Part shown: one piece after another, positions 8,154 through 16,161 of the stretch | How positions within the stretch are numbered: the first letter of the stretch is position 1 | Layout: each line of letters opens with the position of its first letter | Assembly: GCA_949519155.1 (NCBI GenBank) | Contig: CATIQU010000028.1 | Span: forward strand, 1-49,977 | Length of the DNA stretch: 49,977 nucleotides | From: Polaribacter sp. SA4-10 | Lineage (GTDB): Bacteria; Bacteroidota; Bacteroidia; Flavobacteriales; Flavobacteriaceae | Reading direction: 5' to 3' | The notes under the pieces: model-generated | Databases searched by the model: none | Told to the model about the DNA's origin: nothing | What the model saw: the letters and a program-made list of their open reading frames with translations, nothing else | Program-made: the position numbers and the translations under genes

Positions 8154-9376
8154 TGATCAGACAACGGTTTTACATACCATTCCTAATTTTCTTATTAAGT
8201 ACAGTTTGCATTTCTGGGCAAACAAGAAAGCAGTTAGAAGCACAACGAAAGAGGCTAAACGTCAAAATTAAAAAGGTAAACAAGTTGCTTTTTGAAGCGA
8301 AGAACGATCAAAAAAATGCGTTAGAAGATTTAAAAGACCTCAACCAAAAAATTGATATTCGAGAGAAATTGATTGAAACAATTCATCTAGAAGTCCAACT
8401 CCTTTCCAATGAAATTGCTTTTAATGAAAAAAAAATAGCGAAATTCAATAAGCGCTTAGATATTTTGAAAAAGGATTATGCAGCGATGATTTTTAAATCA
8501 TATAAGAGTAAATCTCAACAAAGTAGAACGATGTTTTTATTGTCTTCTCGCAATTTTAGACAAGCCTATAAGCGTTTGGAATATATGAAACAATATGCTT
8601 CTTTTCGGAAAAAACAAGGCGAAGAAATAATCTTACAAACAGATCTTGTAAAGCAATTTGTAGCTTCTTTAAATTTACAAAAACAGGAAAAAGACACGCT
8701 AATTTTATCTGAAAACGAACAGAAAAACAAGATCGAGGGTGATAAAAAAAGTCAACAAAAACTTGTTTCTGAAATTCAAAAGAAAGAAAAAAAATACAAG
8801 AGCGAACTTCGAAAATCGATCCGAGAAGAAAAAAAAGTTGCACAAAAAATAGATAAATTAATTAGAGCAGCCATTGCACGCGCGAACAAAAAAGCAAAAG
8901 TAAGTTCAACTAAAACCAAGAAAAATGAATTTATTCTAAGTCCAGAAGCAAAAGCTTTAGCAGCAAAATTTGAATTGAACAAAGGAAAGCTACCCTGGCC
9001 ATTAAGAGAGAGTTTGGTAACTAGGCGTTTTGGAAAACAGCCTCATCCTACATTCAGCGGAATTACCATTAACAGTTCTGGCTTGCATTTGGCAACTAAA
9101 AAAGGAGCGTATGCATCTGCCATTTTTGGAGGTACCGTTCTAGCAATTCAATTGACAACTGAAAGAAAAAAGAATGTTTTAGTTCAGCATGGTAATTATA
9201 TTACGGCTTATAACAATTTAGAAAATTCGCTAGTTAAAATGGGTGATAAGGTGACAATTGGACAAGAATTAGGAAAAGTATATACCGATAAAGTTACTGG
9301 TAAAACTACATTGATATTTTTATTGTTTAGAAATACGACGCGTTTAAACCCAGCCTCTTGGATGCTTAAACGATAA
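8153..9376 (+). CDS. Murein hydrolase activator EnvC-like protein (degenerate M23/LytM)
   Basis: A 407-residue exported protein: signal peptide (residues 1-23, ending CISGQ), a long Lys/Gln/Glu-rich coiled coil to about 260, then a LytM/M23 domain at about 285-407. EnvC proteins lack zinc and activate cell-wall amidases at the division site. That fits here: the first zinc motif HxxxD is missing (SSGLHLATKKG region) and the later HxH reads YNNL, while the structural IxHG equivalent (VLVQHGNY) remains. Its start overlaps the previous stop, so it is the last gene of the operon. An amidase partner is not in the window. Confidence 0.85.
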   Translation: MIRQRFYIPFLIFLLSTVCISGQTRKQLEAQRKRLNVKIKKVNKLLFEAKNDQKNALEDLKDLNQKIDIREKLIETIHLEVQLLSNEIAFNEKKIAKFNKRLDILKKDYAAMIFKSYKSKSQQSRTMFLLSSRNFRQAYKRLEYMKQYASFRKKQGEEIILQTDLVKQFVASLNLQKQEKDTLILSENEQKNKIEGDKKSQQKLVSEIQKKEKKYKSELRKSIREEKKVAQKIDKLIRAAIARANKKAKVSSTKTKKNEFILSPEAKALAAKFELNKGKLPWPLRESLVTRRFGKQPHPTFSGITINSSGLHLATKKGAYASAIFGGTVLAIQLTTERKKNVLVQHGNYITAYNNLENSLVKMGDKVTIGQELGKVYTDKVTGKTTLIFLLFRNTTRLNPASWMLKR

Positions 9377-9377
9377 G

Positions 9378-10967
9378 TTATCGTTTCATCACTTTTTTAA
9401 TAATATTCTTTTTTGTAATTGCTGCTGTCGTAATTACACCAGAAAATAATGCTGCAGCAACTCCTGCAGTAATGATATCTTGGCCAGTTAAATAAAAATT
9501 CTTAATAGGGGTTTTCGGTTTTAGGAAACGCTGTCTAAAACGTTTTGGAGTATGGTCTAATCCATAAATTTCTCCTTCCTGATAATTGATAAAATGCTTT
9601 GTTGTTAAAGGAGTAGAAAGCTCATAATGTTCAATCTTTCCTTCTAAATGCGGGAGTTGTTTGTATAATTCATTCAGTAAGCGTTGCGCAATTTTTTCTT
9701 TCATAGCGGCATAGGTTTCGTCTCGTTTCATCCAGTTAGAATCCTTCCACTTGTCAAAAGGTTCGTACGGCAATAATGTAATGATGTCTATGGTGCTTTT
9801 TCCTGGATACCGATTGGACCAATCTGGATCTTTTGCAGATGGAAAAGAAATATATACCACTGGAAAATCTGACTCTAAATTTTTTACATAATTATCGATT
9901 GCAGTGTCATGATCTATTTTATCTGGATAAATCCAATAGTTTGTTTTTGGCAATTTCAGTGCTTCTGGAGAACCTTTTAACCCGATATATAAACAGGCAT
10001 GAGAAACAGATCGCTTTACTGTTTTTAGTTGTTCTTTTAATTGATATTTTTCTACAATTTGCTTTGGAAGTAATTTGTCATAGGTGGTCATAATTCCTGC
10101 GCCAGAAATAATGTTTTTTGCAGAAAACATCTTCCCATCCATCATTTTAACTCCAATAGCGCTGTCTTTTTTGATAATAACTTCATCAACTTCTGCACTA
10201 ATTAAAATAGTACCCCCTGCATTTTCGATTACTTTATCAACAGTAGCTGCAATTCTAGAAGAGCCTCCAATAGGAAAGCTTCCACCAGAAAAATAATGAC
10301 GAGCAACGGCAGCATGCATTACAAAACTACTTTGTTTTGGCGGCAAACCATAATCGCCATATTGTGCAGAAAGCACCTTTATTAATGTTTCGTTTTTGGT
10401 GATAGATCTTAGAACTTCATCGGTTGTTTTGTCAGAAAACGCATAAAACTTTTTTCTCAGTTTACCACCAATTAAAGTACTTAGCATAGGGGGTAGTGCT
10501 TTGTCCATATAAAAGCCTTTACTGGTCTTTACCGCTGCAAAAACCAAATCAACATAGGCTGTAATCACTTCTTTTTCATCAGGAAAATAACTACCCATTT
10601 TGTCTTTAAAACTCTGCACCCCTTTGACAAAGTCATATGATTTGTCTCCAATAATAATTTTATCATATACTTCACCCATGTCAGCCCATTTAAGCTGATC
10701 ATCAGAAATATAGTCAAATAAATTTTTTATGATTGCACCTTCCCTTTGTACCTCGCCAATATAATGGATACCAACGTCCCATTCAAACCCTTTTCTTTTA
10801 AAAACATGTGTAAATCCGCCAGCAATATAATGGCGTTCTAAAACTAACACTTTCTGACCTTCTTTTGCAAGAATTGCTGCGGAGGTTAAACTCCCCATTC
10901 CAGAACCAATAATGATGGTGTCATACTGTTCTGCTAAGACTGGTTTTTTCTTATAAGATTGAATCAT
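9378..10967 (-). CDS. Phytoene desaturase / retinol saturase-like FAD oxidoreductase
   Basis: A 529-residue NAD(P)/FAD amine-oxidase-fold protein of the CrtI/CrtISO/RetSat group. A dinucleotide-binding motif (IIIGSGMGSLTSA) is at about 18-30, followed by LVLERHYIAGG, and the C-terminal FAD motif YLTGQDIITAGVAAA is near 490-505. The family desaturates, isomerises or saturates conjugated polyenes; the sequence resembles all-trans-retinol 13,14-reductase-like proteins more than classical CrtI. No carotenoid genes are adjacent, so the substrate is open. It lies 55 bases downstream of the mini-MscS gene on the same strand and converges with the EnvC gene, leaving almost no intergenic sequence. Confidence 0.82.
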   Translation of the reverse strand: MIQSYKKKPVLAEQYDTIIIGSGMGSLTSAAILAKEGQKVLVLERHYIAGGFTHVFKRKGFEWDVGIHYIGEVQREGAIIKNLFDYISDDQLKWADMGEVYDKIIIGDKSYDFVKGVQSFKDKMGSYFPDEKEVITAYVDLVFAAVKTSKGFYMDKALPPMLSTLIGGKLRKKFYAFSDKTTDEVLRSITKNETLIKVLSAQYGDYGLPPKQSSFVMHAAVARHYFSGGSFPIGGSSRIAATVDKVIENAGGTILISAEVDEVIIKKDSAIGVKMMDGKMFSAKNIISGAGIMTTYDKLLPKQIVEKYQLKEQLKTVKRSVSHACLYIGLKGSPEALKLPKTNYWIYPDKIDHDTAIDNYVKNLESDFPVVYISFPSAKDPDWSNRYPGKSTIDIITLLPYEPFDKWKDSNWMKRDETYAAMKEKIAQRLLNELYKQLPHLEGKIEHYELSTPLTTKHFINYQEGEIYGLDHTPKRFRQRFLKPKTPIKNFYLTGQDIITAGVAAALFSGVITTAAITKKNIIKKVMKR

Positions 10968-11022
10968 TTTTTAAAATTGAGGGGTCTTAGGCTAAGATAC
11001 AATCTTAAAGTTTAGAAGGAAT

Positions 11023-11517
11023 TTAATTGGCTTCGTACTTAATGGTCTTTTCTAAAATGACAGAATTTGGAACCGTAATTAATTCTTTATCTTCTGTAAT
11101 TAGGGTGATGAAAAAAGCACTAATATCTTTGATTTCCCCTTTGATATCATTGTCTTTTTCTAGGATTGTAATGGTGTCACCAATTTTTACTGGATAATTT
11201 ATAAAAATAATAATTCCCGCAGTAATGTTCGATAAAATAGACCATTGTGCAAAAAAAGCAATTCCAAGAACCGTTAAAAAAGAGGAAATAAACAGTAATA
11301 ATTCATTTTTGTTAACACCCCAAATAAAAGAAATGATGACAATCATTGATGAATAAATTAATATAGATGCAATTTTATTGATCACAATAATTCTCGCTTT
11401 TTGAAAGCCAAACTTTATTTGAATTTTCTTTAGAGAGAGTGCAATTAAATAGCGAAGAAGGAGTGCAATTAAAAGAATCGTTACCGACTCAATTATTTTG
11501 AAATTATTCAATACCAT
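11023..11517 (-). CDS. Short MscS-like mechanosensitive channel protein
   Basis: A 164-residue membrane protein with about three hydrophobic segments (8-26, 47-65, 72-108) followed by the MscS beta domain: FAQWSILSNITAGIIIFINYPVKIGDTITI, then GEIKDISAFFITLITEDKELITVPNSVIL. That is the pore-lining helix plus beta domain of MscS, but the C-terminal alpha/beta cage is absent and the protein ends soon after VPN. It may be a minimal channel or one subunit of a heteromer. It begins 12 bases after the thioesterase gene, so the two are likely co-transcribed. Confidence 0.78.
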   Translation of the reverse strand: MVLNNFKIIESVTILLIALLLRYLIALSLKKIQIKFGFQKARIIVINKIASILIYSSMIVIISFIWGVNKNELLLFISSFLTVLGIAFFAQWSILSNITAGIIIFINYPVKIGDTITILEKDNDIKGEIKDISAFFITLITEDKELITVPNSVILEKTIKYEAN

Positions 11518-11529
11518 AAAATTAATTTA

Positions 11530-12039
11530 TTAAATAAATAAAGCTTTTAATTCTGTCGCATCTGCTGGGTTTAGTTTTCCAGCCAGAATTAAACTCAATT
11601 GTTTTCTTCTTAAAGCGCCTTCAAAACGTTCTTTTTCCAAATCCGTTTCTGGAGTAATTTGTTCAATTTCAACAGGTTTTCCAGTCTCGTCAACAGCTAC
11701 AAAGGTATAAATACCTTCGTTTACTTTTGTTTTTTCACCAGATTGCCTGTCTTCAATCCAAACATCTGCAAAAATTTCCATAGAAGATTTAAAAGCACGA
11801 GATACTTTTGCTTCCACAGTTACAACACTTCCAACAGGTACAGATTTGTTAAAGGCAACATGATTGACAGATGCAGTTACCACAATTCTTCTCGAATGAC
11901 GTCTTGCTGCAATACTACAAGCGCGATCCATTCGGGCTAATAATTCGCCACCAAAAAGATTGTCTAAATAATTCGTTTCTCCAGGTAAAACCAAATCGGT
12001 TAATACCGTTAACGATTCTGAAGGTGTTTTTGCGTTCAT
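11530..12039 (-). CDS. Acyl-CoA thioesterase (hotdog fold, YciA/BACH type)
   Basis: A 169-residue single-hotdog thioesterase that hydrolyses acyl-CoA to free acid and CoA in the cytoplasm. Family features seen: ETNYLDNLFGGELLARMDRACSIAARRHS (the catalytic-region pattern with Asn/Asp and GG), VTASVNHVAFNKSVPVGSVV and VEAKVSRAFKSSMEIFADVW. Length fits the YciA group. A Bacteroidota -7 box (TACCTTTG) lies about 15 bases before the ATG, giving a short leader. It probably heads a thioesterase, mini-MscS, oxidoreductase transcript. Confidence 0.88.
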   Translation of the reverse strand: MNAKTPSESLTVLTDLVLPGETNYLDNLFGGELLARMDRACSIAARRHSRRIVVTASVNHVAFNKSVPVGSVVTVEAKVSRAFKSSMEIFADVWIEDRQSGEKTKVNEGIYTFVAVDETGKPVEIEQITPETDLEKERFEGALRRKQLSLILAGKLNPADATELKALFI

Positions 12040-12053
12040 AAATGTTTTTTTGG

Positions 12054-12061
12054 CAAAGGTA
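12054..12061 (-). promoter_or_regulatory. Bacteroidota -7 box for the thioesterase gene
   Basis: TACCTTTG on the minus strand matches TAnnTTTG, 15 bases upstream of the ATG. A clean -33 TTG is not visible (TCG occurs at the expected 19-base spacing). Confidence 0.5.
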
Positions 12062-12113
12062 AGAATCGCTCAGTAACGGACGATGGTATTAAATGAAAAT
12101 GTACTTCAGGGTT

Positions 12114-12995
12114 TTAGAATTTTTTAGCCAAAATCCAAGCATCTTCAGAAACTTCTTTCTTTATGGTTGTTAGAGTTGCAAGGGCTTCTTTACGCGAGTA
12201 AAAACTATCGAAAGCAACTTGAGTGAGACCCCATTTATTCAATCCTAAAATGGAAGCGTTAAATCCTTTTCTTTTTAATTGACGTAACTTCTTTTTTGCA
12301 TTCTCAGGAAACTGAAAAGCACCCGCTACTACATGAAAAGATTTCTGAGATTCTTTGGTAACCTGTAATGAAATTGTTGGTAGTGGGTTTGAAATAACAA
12401 ACGTAGCGGTTTGTATTTTTTTCTCTAATGCTTCCTTTTGTGAAGCATACATTTGTTCTTGTTGTCTTTCTTGATATCCGTTGCGAACAATAAAACTTAA
12501 AGATAACAAAACAACAGCTGTTGCTGCGTATTTAGCAAACAATGGAATGACAGATTTGTTTGTGGCTGCAAGCACCGTATGTTTTATAGCTGGCGATGAA
12601 ACCATTGATAAACCAAAAGAATTTGTTAAGAAATTATGATCCTTTTGAGGTTCAAAAATTAACTGTTTTTTTTCATTGAAAGCAAGTGCTCCAATATTTT
12701 CAAAAACAACAGCATCGTTTTTTAAAGATTCGTTCCAAGAAGCAACACTTGCACTTATTTTTGCAATGGCTTTTTCAAAAGAAATATTTTCTACAGAGGC
12801 AATATAGTTTACCAGCAAGCCATCATTTTGCTTTAAATGTGCATTGAATGTTATTTGTTTTGTTGGTGGATGAAAAGCATGTGTAAAAGAATTTACTTTT
12901 GCGCCAATCTTATTTGTAATAAAACCACCAAAATTGGGTACAATTACACAATCATACCTATACAATAAATCGTTGATGTATTTTTCTACTGTCAT
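12114..12995 (-). CDS. HU (CCDC81-like) plus SPOR domain protein
   Basis: A protein of about 293 residues. The N-terminal 120 or so residues (MTVEKYINDLLYRYDCVIVPNFGGFI...) match the prokaryotic CCDC81-type HU domain seen in Bacteroidota. A single membrane segment follows near 157-172, and the last 75 residues form a SPOR domain (FHVVAGAFQFPENAKKKLRQLKRKGF) that binds denuded peptidoglycan. This suggests an inner-membrane protein linking the cytoplasmic side to septal cell wall. I chose ATG 12995 because the upstream TTG at 13004 lies inside a probable -7 promoter box. Confidence 0.82.
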   Translation of the reverse strand: MTVEKYINDLLYRYDCVIVPNFGGFITNKIGAKVNSFTHAFHPPTKQITFNAHLKQNDGLLVNYIASVENISFEKAIAKISASVASWNESLKNDAVVFENIGALAFNEKKQLIFEPQKDHNFLTNSFGLSMVSSPAIKHTVLAATNKSVIPLFAKYAATAVVLLSLSFIVRNGYQERQQEQMYASQKEALEKKIQTATFVISNPLPTISLQVTKESQKSFHVVAGAFQFPENAKKKLRQLKRKGFNASILGLNKWGLTQVAFDSFYSRKEALATLTTIKKEVSEDAWILAKKF

Positions 12996-13001
12996 ATTAC
13001 A

Positions 13002-13009
13002 CAAATATA
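13002..13009 (-). promoter_or_regulatory. -7 box TATATTTG immediately before the HU/SPOR gene
   Basis: TATATTTG on the minus strand ends seven bases before ATG 12995. Since transcription usually begins about seven bases after this box, the mRNA may be leaderless. No good -33 TTG was found. Confidence 0.45.
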
Positions 13010-13091
13010 GGAAATTTGTAAAGCCGTATAAGCCGTTGGAATAAAAATTATTAACAATTTTTTTATATCTTGGTATTCAAATTGTTGCCTT

Positions 13092-14192
13092 TTGGAAGAA
13101 GAAAAATTATTAGCAATCTTACGGTTGCAAAGAAGCAAAGCTGTTGGCGATATTTTGGCCAAAAAACTCATTGTACAAGTTGGAGACGTTGCACAAATAT
13201 TTAAAGAAAAAAAGACCACTTTAGCGAAAATAAACGGAATTGGAAATCATGTTTTAAACCATTTATTTGATACAACCAATATCTTAAAAGCGCAGCAAGA
13301 GTTTTAATACATTCAAGAAAAAAACCTTCAATACTCCTATTTTTTAGAGGATGATTATCCAAGAAACCTCCTGAACTGTATTGATGCACCTATTCTCATT
13401 TTTAAAGACGGAAGTATCGACCTTGCGAATGATAAAATTATATCGATTGTTGGAACAAGAAACATGAGTTCTTATGGGCGTGATTTTTGCAATCAACTTA
13501 TCAAAGAATTATCAATTTACAATCCTATAATTGTAAGTGGTTTTGCTTACGGAGTTGATATTTGTGCCCACAAAGCCGCTATAAAAAACAACTTACAAAC
13601 GATTGCAGTTTTAGCACACGGTTTTGAACATATCTATCCAAAAGTGCAAAAAACACACATCCATTAAGTAAACGAAAAAGGAGGGTTTATCACCGAATTT
13701 TGGCATGATGATCCACCACAACGTGAAAACTTCTTAAAAAGAAACCGGATTGTTGCTGGTATCTCTAAAGCAACAATTATCATAGAGTCAGCAGAAAAAG
13801 GAGGTTCTTTGGTAACAGCAGACATTGCGAGTTCTTATAATAGGGACGTTCTTGCTTTGCCAGGAAGAGCCTCAGATATATATAGTAAAGGCTGTAATAA
13901 TCTGATAAAAAACAATAAAGCTGATGTTGTAACGTCTGCCTCAGATATTGTGAAAATGCTGAACTGGGATTTGCAAGAAAAACCAATATCAATACAAAAA
14001 CAACTATTCCTTGAATTGAATGAAAACCAACAAAAAATTTATGACCTTTTGCATTTAAAAGAACAACAAGTTGTAGATGTTATTTCTTTAGAATGTGACA
14101 TTCCTGTATTTCAACTTTCACCCTTATAGTTTCAACTAGAAATGAAATGGGTTTTAAAACCTTTGCCAGGGAAGTTGTTTGAACTGATTTAA
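13092..14192 (+). pseudogene. dprA: dprA (DNA-processing protein) with three in-frame stop codons
   Basis: Reading one frame from TTG 13092 to TAA 14190-14192 gives a full-length DprA interrupted by TAA 13305-13307, TAA 13665-13667 and TAG 14127-14129, with no frameshift. DprA loads RecA on incoming single-stranded DNA during natural transformation. Recognisable parts are the N-terminal helix-hairpin-helix/SAM-like region (LLAILRLQRSKAVGDILAKKL...INGIG), the Rossmann core IVGTRNMSSYG, SGFAYGVDICAHKAA, NRIVAGISKATIIIESAEKGGSLVTA, ALPGRASD...GCNNLI, and a C-terminal winged helix ending PLPGKLFELI. Each stop could come from one base change. The gene is most likely inactive unless readthrough occurs. 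The next gene starts 12-33 bases later. Confidence 0.88.
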
Positions 14193-14225
14193 TTATCCTT
14201 ATTTTTGAGCAAAATAAATAGAAAG

Positions 14226-15293
14226 ATGGTGGTAGAAAAAAAATTGATGTCTAAGAAAAAACCAACATTTCCAGTCAATGAAATGCTAGGAAAGTATTTA
14301 TTAAAATACAATAGAACCATAAAGATCCCTATTTTTTATGATGATTTATTGCGTTTTCAAGGCTCAATTACGGTGTATGATAAAAGAGATGAAGACAGCC
14401 TTTGGATTCGAACCTACTATTCAGAATTTGATAGAGAAGAAATTGATAAGAGTTTAAAAAGAATATATACCATGTTGCATTCAGATGGAAATGATGCAAC
14501 CATCCCTTTTTTAAATGTAGATGCAATTGACTACTGTACTTTTGGAAATTCGAAGCCATTTCGTATTAAAATTAGAAATATTCTAAATGATAATTACACC
14601 TATTTTTATGTAAAAAAAGCGGATGCTTCTCGGATCTATGGCTTAGAGTTAGAGCATATTTTGTCTCCTCACAATATGAACTTTTTGGTGTACAAAGACA
14701 CCCTAATTGAAGAGCACATTGCCGGAATTCCTGGAGATGATTTTATAAAAGATTTCTTACCAAAATGTACAGAAGCAGAAAAATCTCAAATCGCAAAAGA
14801 ATTTGTAAAGTTTAAAGAACGTTGTCTAGTTCGCTTGTTGGGAGATATGCGTTCATATAATTATGTAATTATTCCAACACATGATTTTGATCAAATTATT
14901 TACAAAATTAGAGCTATCGATTTTGATCAACAATCTTTTGAAGGAAACTTAAAAGTCTACAACCTTCAGTTCATGAGAGAGAACTTTAAGATTGTAGAAA
15001 TGGTGAGTAAAAAATTAGACAACAATTCGATCATACAGTATAAAATAGAAGAGCGTTCTTTTATGGCAAAAAGAATGATTGCAGCACCAAGAAGAGCTGC
15101 TCGTTTGATAAAATGTATGAAGCAAGACACTATTTCTTTTCCAGACAATGTACAGTTGTTAAAAAAACATTTGATTAAATATGTTGGAGATGTGAAGTTT
15201 AAAGACTGTGAAAATATGGGAGAAATTCTTGAAACCATTCTCGATTTTGTAAAGCGAAACTATCTAGACATTAGTAATAAAGATTTGTTTTAA
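14226..15293 (+). CDS. Uncharacterised protein with kinase-like motifs
   Basis: A 355-residue cytoplasmic protein (362 if TTG 14205 is used) of a family I do not recognise by name. It has no signal peptide or membrane segment. Counting from TTG 14205, a segment resembles the catalytic centre of protein-kinase-like or aminoglycoside-phosphotransferase folds: RLLGDMRSYNYVI (Asp214, Asn219) followed 20 residues later by IRAIDFDQ (Asp239, Asp241), with a possible ATP-binding Lys in FYVKKAD (137-138). The C-terminal 80 residues are helical and basic. It follows the broken dprA closely and may share its transcript. The kinase assignment is inference from motif spacing only; the start could also be ATG 14247. 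Confidence 0.75.
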   Translation: MVVEKKLMSKKKPTFPVNEMLGKYLLKYNRTIKIPIFYDDLLRFQGSITVYDKRDEDSLWIRTYYSEFDREEIDKSLKRIYTMLHSDGNDATIPFLNVDAIDYCTFGNSKPFRIKIRNILNDNYTYFYVKKADASRIYGLELEHILSPHNMNFLVYKDTLIEEHIAGIPGDDFIKDFLPKCTEAEKSQIAKEFVKFKERCLVRLLGDMRSYNYVIIPTHDFDQIIYKIRAIDFDQQSFEGNLKVYNLQFMRENFKIVEMVSKKLDNNSIIQYKIEERSFMAKRMIAAPRRAARLIKCMKQDTISFPDNVQLLKKHLIKYVGDVKFKDCENMGEILETILDFVKRNYLDISNKDLF

Positions 15294-15300
15294 AGAAAAG

Positions 15301-16158
15301 CTACTTTTTACTCCGTATACTTTCAATAACAACCGTTAATAAAATCAATCCACCACCAATATAGGTGTTGAGATTTGGGATTTCATTTAAAAAAAACACT
15401 GCCAAACCAATTCCGAAAATGGGTTGCAAACTACTAATAATGGTGGTCGTGGTTGCCGAGAAAAATTTTAAAGCGTGCAATAACAAACTATGCCCAACGG
15501 CAGTTGTTAAGAGCGCTAATAAGAGTAGAAAAGGAAACTGACTTTGCAGTCCGCTAAGATCCATGAAAAACAAAGTTGGCAATAGCAAGACGGTAATAAT
15601 AACCGTTTGATAAAACATGAGCATGGTTCCGTTATAATTGGCAACATGTTTTTTTAGGATCAGGATTCGAATGGCATAGCAAAGCGCAGAAAACACGCCA
15701 AATAAAATTCCTTTTACCTGTGTGCTTTCCAAATTAAAATCAGGCACTAAAAAAGAAAGCCCTCCTAAAATAAGAAGTCCTAAAACAAGGTATATTGGGT
15801 TAAATTTCACTTTTAAAAAGAACGGTTCTAACAATGCCGTTATAATGGGAAATGTATACAGAGACAAGACACCCAAAGCAACATTTGAAAGTTTTAAGGC
15901 ATAAAAATAAGTGACCCAATGTGCTGCCATAAAAACGCCACTCACAAAAAAAGGCAGGTATTCCTTTTTTGAGTGTATGCGTAAATCAATTTTTTTATAG
16001 GTACAGTAAACATATAAAAAGACCATTGCCAAAGAAGCTCGAAACCAAACAATGATTTCAGTAGGGAGCGCTATGTATTTTCCCAAAACACCCGAAGTGC
16101 TTATTAAGAGTGTTGCTAATAATAAATTGGAAAGATTTTTAAGATTTGAATTTTGCAA
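15301..16158 (-). CDS. EamA/DMT superfamily transporter
   Basis: A 285-residue inner-membrane protein with about ten hydrophobic segments in two EamA repeats (for example LLLATLLISTSGVLGKYIAL and LLALLTTAVGHSLLLHALKFF). Drug/metabolite transporters of this type export amino acids, sugars or other metabolites; the substrate cannot be told. Translation appears to start at TTG 16158, three bases after the mfd stop, since the next ATG would remove the first membrane helix. This spacing implies co-transcription with mfd. It converges with the kinase-like gene, with only seven bases between the two stops. Confidence 0.85.
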   Translation of the reverse strand: MQNSNLKNLSNLLLATLLISTSGVLGKYIALPTEIIVWFRASLAMVFLYVYCTYKKIDLRIHSKKEYLPFFVSGVFMAAHWVTYFYALKLSNVALGVLSLYTFPIITALLEPFFLKVKFNPIYLVLGLLILGGLSFLVPDFNLESTQVKGILFGVFSALCYAIRILILKKHVANYNGTMLMFYQTVIITVLLLPTLFFMDLSGLQSQFPFLLLLALLTTAVGHSLLLHALKFFSATTTTIISSLQPIFGIGLAVFFLNEIPNLNTYIGGGLILLTVVIESIRSKK

Positions 16159-16161
16159 AAC

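Noticed and set aside
13044..13091. Possible regulatory element between the HU/SPOR gene and dprA
   Set aside because: Only AT-rich sequence without an exact TAnnTTTG on the plus strand or a convincing repeat.
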